Assembly: GCA_002686705.1 (NCBI GenBank)
Contig: NYYH01000104.1
Coordinates: forward strand, 1 to 11,992
Reading direction: 5' to 3'
Length of the DNA: 11,992 nucleotides
Source of the DNA: Bacteroidota bacterium
GTDB taxonomy: Bacteria > Bacteroidota > Bacteroidia > Bacteroidales > F082
A program made the translations under genes and the position numbers. Every line of letters begins with the position of its first letter. The first letter of the stretch is position 1. Below, piece after piece: positions 10,883 through 11,992 of the stretch. The notes under the pieces are model-generated. The model was not told where the DNA came from. It saw only the letters and a program-made list of their open reading frames with translations, and searched no databases.

Positions 10883-11221
10883 ATGAAAAAGAGATTATAA
10901 AAATCAATATTTACAATAGAATTTGCCAATAAAGTTTCATCAAATGCACAATTCTTAATTGATGAAGAATATGAAAAAATTTGGAAAGAATCAGAAATTG
11001 AATTACGAAAAGAACTTGAGGAAGAAGGATACGATAAAGATTCGATTGAAAAAGAAATTGCAGAATTAGAAATTCCAAGAAAATTTTTTGGAGAATTATT
11101 AGTGATGTGGGATAGAGAGATAATCAAATGGGAACGATTACCAGAACGTAAAGAAAGAGATTATTCTTTAGACGAGAGATTGAAAGAAGTTTTTTCTTTA
11201 TTGAGGAAATATGAAATCTGA
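10883..11221 (+). pseudogene. Broken 113-codon gene with early in-frame stop
   Basis: From ATG at 10883 the frame reads MKKRL, then TAA (10898-10900), then a clean 106-codon coding run (KSIFTIEFANKVSSNAQFL... to LLRKYEI) ending 11219-11221. The run has normal coding composition, a helical Glu/Lys-rich profile and the downstream RBS in its end, but no ATG, GTG or TTG start. ATG at 10866 gives TAATG coupling to the previous gene but leads into another frame with a stop at once. Point mutation, two frameshifts, or a non-canonical start could explain this. Confidence 0.6.
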
Positions 11222-11333
11222 AACGAAATTAGCAATATATGTTTTTGTAGTATTTTTTTTTGTTTGGAGATTGTTATATTATAATGAAGATGTAACTGGA
11301 AATATTTTTCTATGGTTTTTTAAATTAAATTAA
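11211..11333 (+). CDS. Small 40-aa membrane protein
   Basis: ATG at 11211 has TTGAGG just upstream and overlaps the broken gene by 11 bases. One strongly hydrophobic segment (LAIYVFVVFFFVWRLLYY) with a short polar part and an aromatic tail (IFLWFFKLN). A single-span small inner-membrane protein, function unknown. Confidence 0.55.
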   Translation: MKSETKLAIYVFVVFFFVWRLLYYNEDVTGNIFLWFFKLN

Positions 11334-11353
11334 ATTATCAGATAAAAATAAAT

Positions 11354-11614
11354 ATGGATTCCGAGAAAATTACTTCAGCAGAAAAACTTTGTGATGAACT
11401 CTTTAAGAGTTTGTATCAAAAGTTCCAAGCACAGATTGATTGGTGGATAGTAGACCACATCCGAGACTATGAAGGTGAGGATAAAGATACTTATAAAAAG
11501 ATGATTGATGGGTTTAAGGAAGACATCGAACCAGACATAATGATAAGAGGAATGCAGAAAGACAAAAGAGAAACACTTAAACCATTTTATGATGAGCAAA
11601 AGAAAGAAAAATGA
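11354..11614 (+). CDS. Hypothetical 86-aa protein
   Basis: Not recognised. Soluble, helical and acidic in the middle (IRDYEGEDKDTYKKMIDGFKEDIEPD) with a basic C-terminus. RBS not obvious. Its stop (11612-11614) overlaps ATG at 11611. Confidence 0.65.
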   Translation: MDSEKITSAEKLCDELFKSLYQKFQAQIDWWIVDHIRDYEGEDKDTYKKMIDGFKEDIEPDIMIRGMQKDKRETLKPFYDEQKKEK

Positions 11615-11891
11615 CTATTGGAATTGTATCTACATTTTCACTCAAAGGATAGGAACCAGAACTACCCCACCAGATTGGGTGGATGACTCAAAACACCTCA
11701 TAGACAAGAACGAACTCAAACATCACACGGATGAATATATTCGTCAGTTGTTGATTGCTACCTTTGACGAGTACACCAGACGGAACATCGAAGACAAGGA
11801 ACGCAAGGAATGGATCAGGAAGTTCTCTAAGATTGAGAACGATTGGGGAATGATTTTATTTTTTGAAAATGTCTTCGATGGAGTCGGTTAA
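11589..11891 (+). CDS. Hypothetical 100-aa protein, start uncertain
   Basis: The frame from about 11650 to 11891 has a credible charged helical product (DSKHLIDKNELKHHTDEYIRQLLIATFDEYTRR..., ending FFENVFDGVG). The first 22 codons overlap the previous gene and the 18-bp repeat, and ATG at 11589 has no RBS. GTG at 11679 is another possible start. A frameshift near 11650 joining it to MTIGIVSTFSLKG (ATG 11611) is also conceivable. Confidence 0.55.
   Translation: MMSKRKKNDYWNCIYIFTQRIGTRTTPPDWVDDSKHLIDKNELKHHTDEYIRQLLIATFDEYTRRNIEDKERKEWIRKFSKIENDWGMILFFENVFDGVG
11622..11639 (+). repeat. 18-bp direct repeat, copy 2
   Basis: Exact match to 10550-10567. In the ATG-11611 frame it again encodes IVSTFS. 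Confidence 0.85.
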
Positions 11892-11992
11892 CTCACTCCT
11901 TCACGAATTCCGATGATAAAAATATGTTAGTATATAGATGTGATGGGGGTTAGGGAATAATACAAATTCAGAACTTCATAGGTTTCCGATAC

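Noticed and set aside
10786..11127. Minus-strand Ser-rich 113-aa ORF
   Set aside because: Antisense shadow of the Glu/Lys-rich plus-strand frame; Ser/Phe/Ile bias is typical of such shadows.
11892..11992. Last 101 bases
   Set aside because: No frame, hairpin or promoter that I can support.

Overview
The window is a low-GC (A+T-rich) accessory segment, most likely plasmid or phage-plasmid DNA. It carries a replication-initiator-like gene, a catalytic-domain-only tyrosine recombinase, a Rad52/ERF-like single-strand annealing protein, small regulators, and many short, tightly packed genes of unknown function. No rRNA, tRNA, CRISPR array or housekeeping gene is visible. Genes are mostly preceded by clear GGAGG-type ribosome binding sites and often joined by ATGA or TAATG overlaps. 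The host cannot be named from the sequence. Strong Shine-Dalgarno sites argue against Bacteroidota. The lipoprotein signal ending LFASC (Ser before Cys) fits relaxed spirochaetal lipoboxes, so a Leptospira-like spirochaete is possible but unproven.

Layout: (1) 1-283 holds a GTCCGT-N11-ACGGAC inverted repeat, a terminator-like hairpin and a TATAAT promoter. (2) 284-2213, plus strand: two small coiled/acidic proteins, a duplicated gene tail, a 51-aa membrane protein, the tyrosine recombinase and a single-pass membrane protein. (3) 2214-2483 is non-coding, with strong inverted repeats, a tandem heptamer and a DnaA-box match. (4) 2484-3761, plus strand: three hypothetical genes, one with an acidic hexapeptide repeat. 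(5) 7457-3779, minus strand: a ribbon-helix-helix regulator, a Gln-rich lipoprotein, the Rep-like protein, a membrane protein split by a frameshift, a double-HTH protein with a sigma-70 region-4-like end, and a secreted protein. (6) 7491-7713 is a divergent promoter region with two copies of one 12-mer in opposite orientation. (7) 7714-9286, plus strand: small early-type genes ending in the annealing protein. (8) 9359-11891, plus strand: a Cys-rich secreted protein, a 243-aa hypothetical, a zinc-ribbon membrane protein, a gene with an early in-frame stop, and several very small genes.

The most striking pattern is repeated 'gene plus copied junction' architecture. In the plus operon, the last 120 bp of the first gene (464-583, including its RBS and stop) recur at 907-1026 directly after the second gene, where they provide the RBS for a third. 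In the minus operon, the 3' tail of the rep-like gene recurs twice (about 5136-5252 and 4331-4394), each copy following an inserted gene and both starting at the same point of rep. A third junction is a 29-bp duplication flanking the last tail fragment. This looks like serial gene insertion that regenerates a translational junction each time. Whether the local recombinase is responsible is inference.

Regulatory structures add to the plasmid picture: a candidate antisense RNA opposite the rep leader, a hairpin that would hide the RBS of a 24-codon leader ORF, and paired operator-like sites between divergent transcription units.
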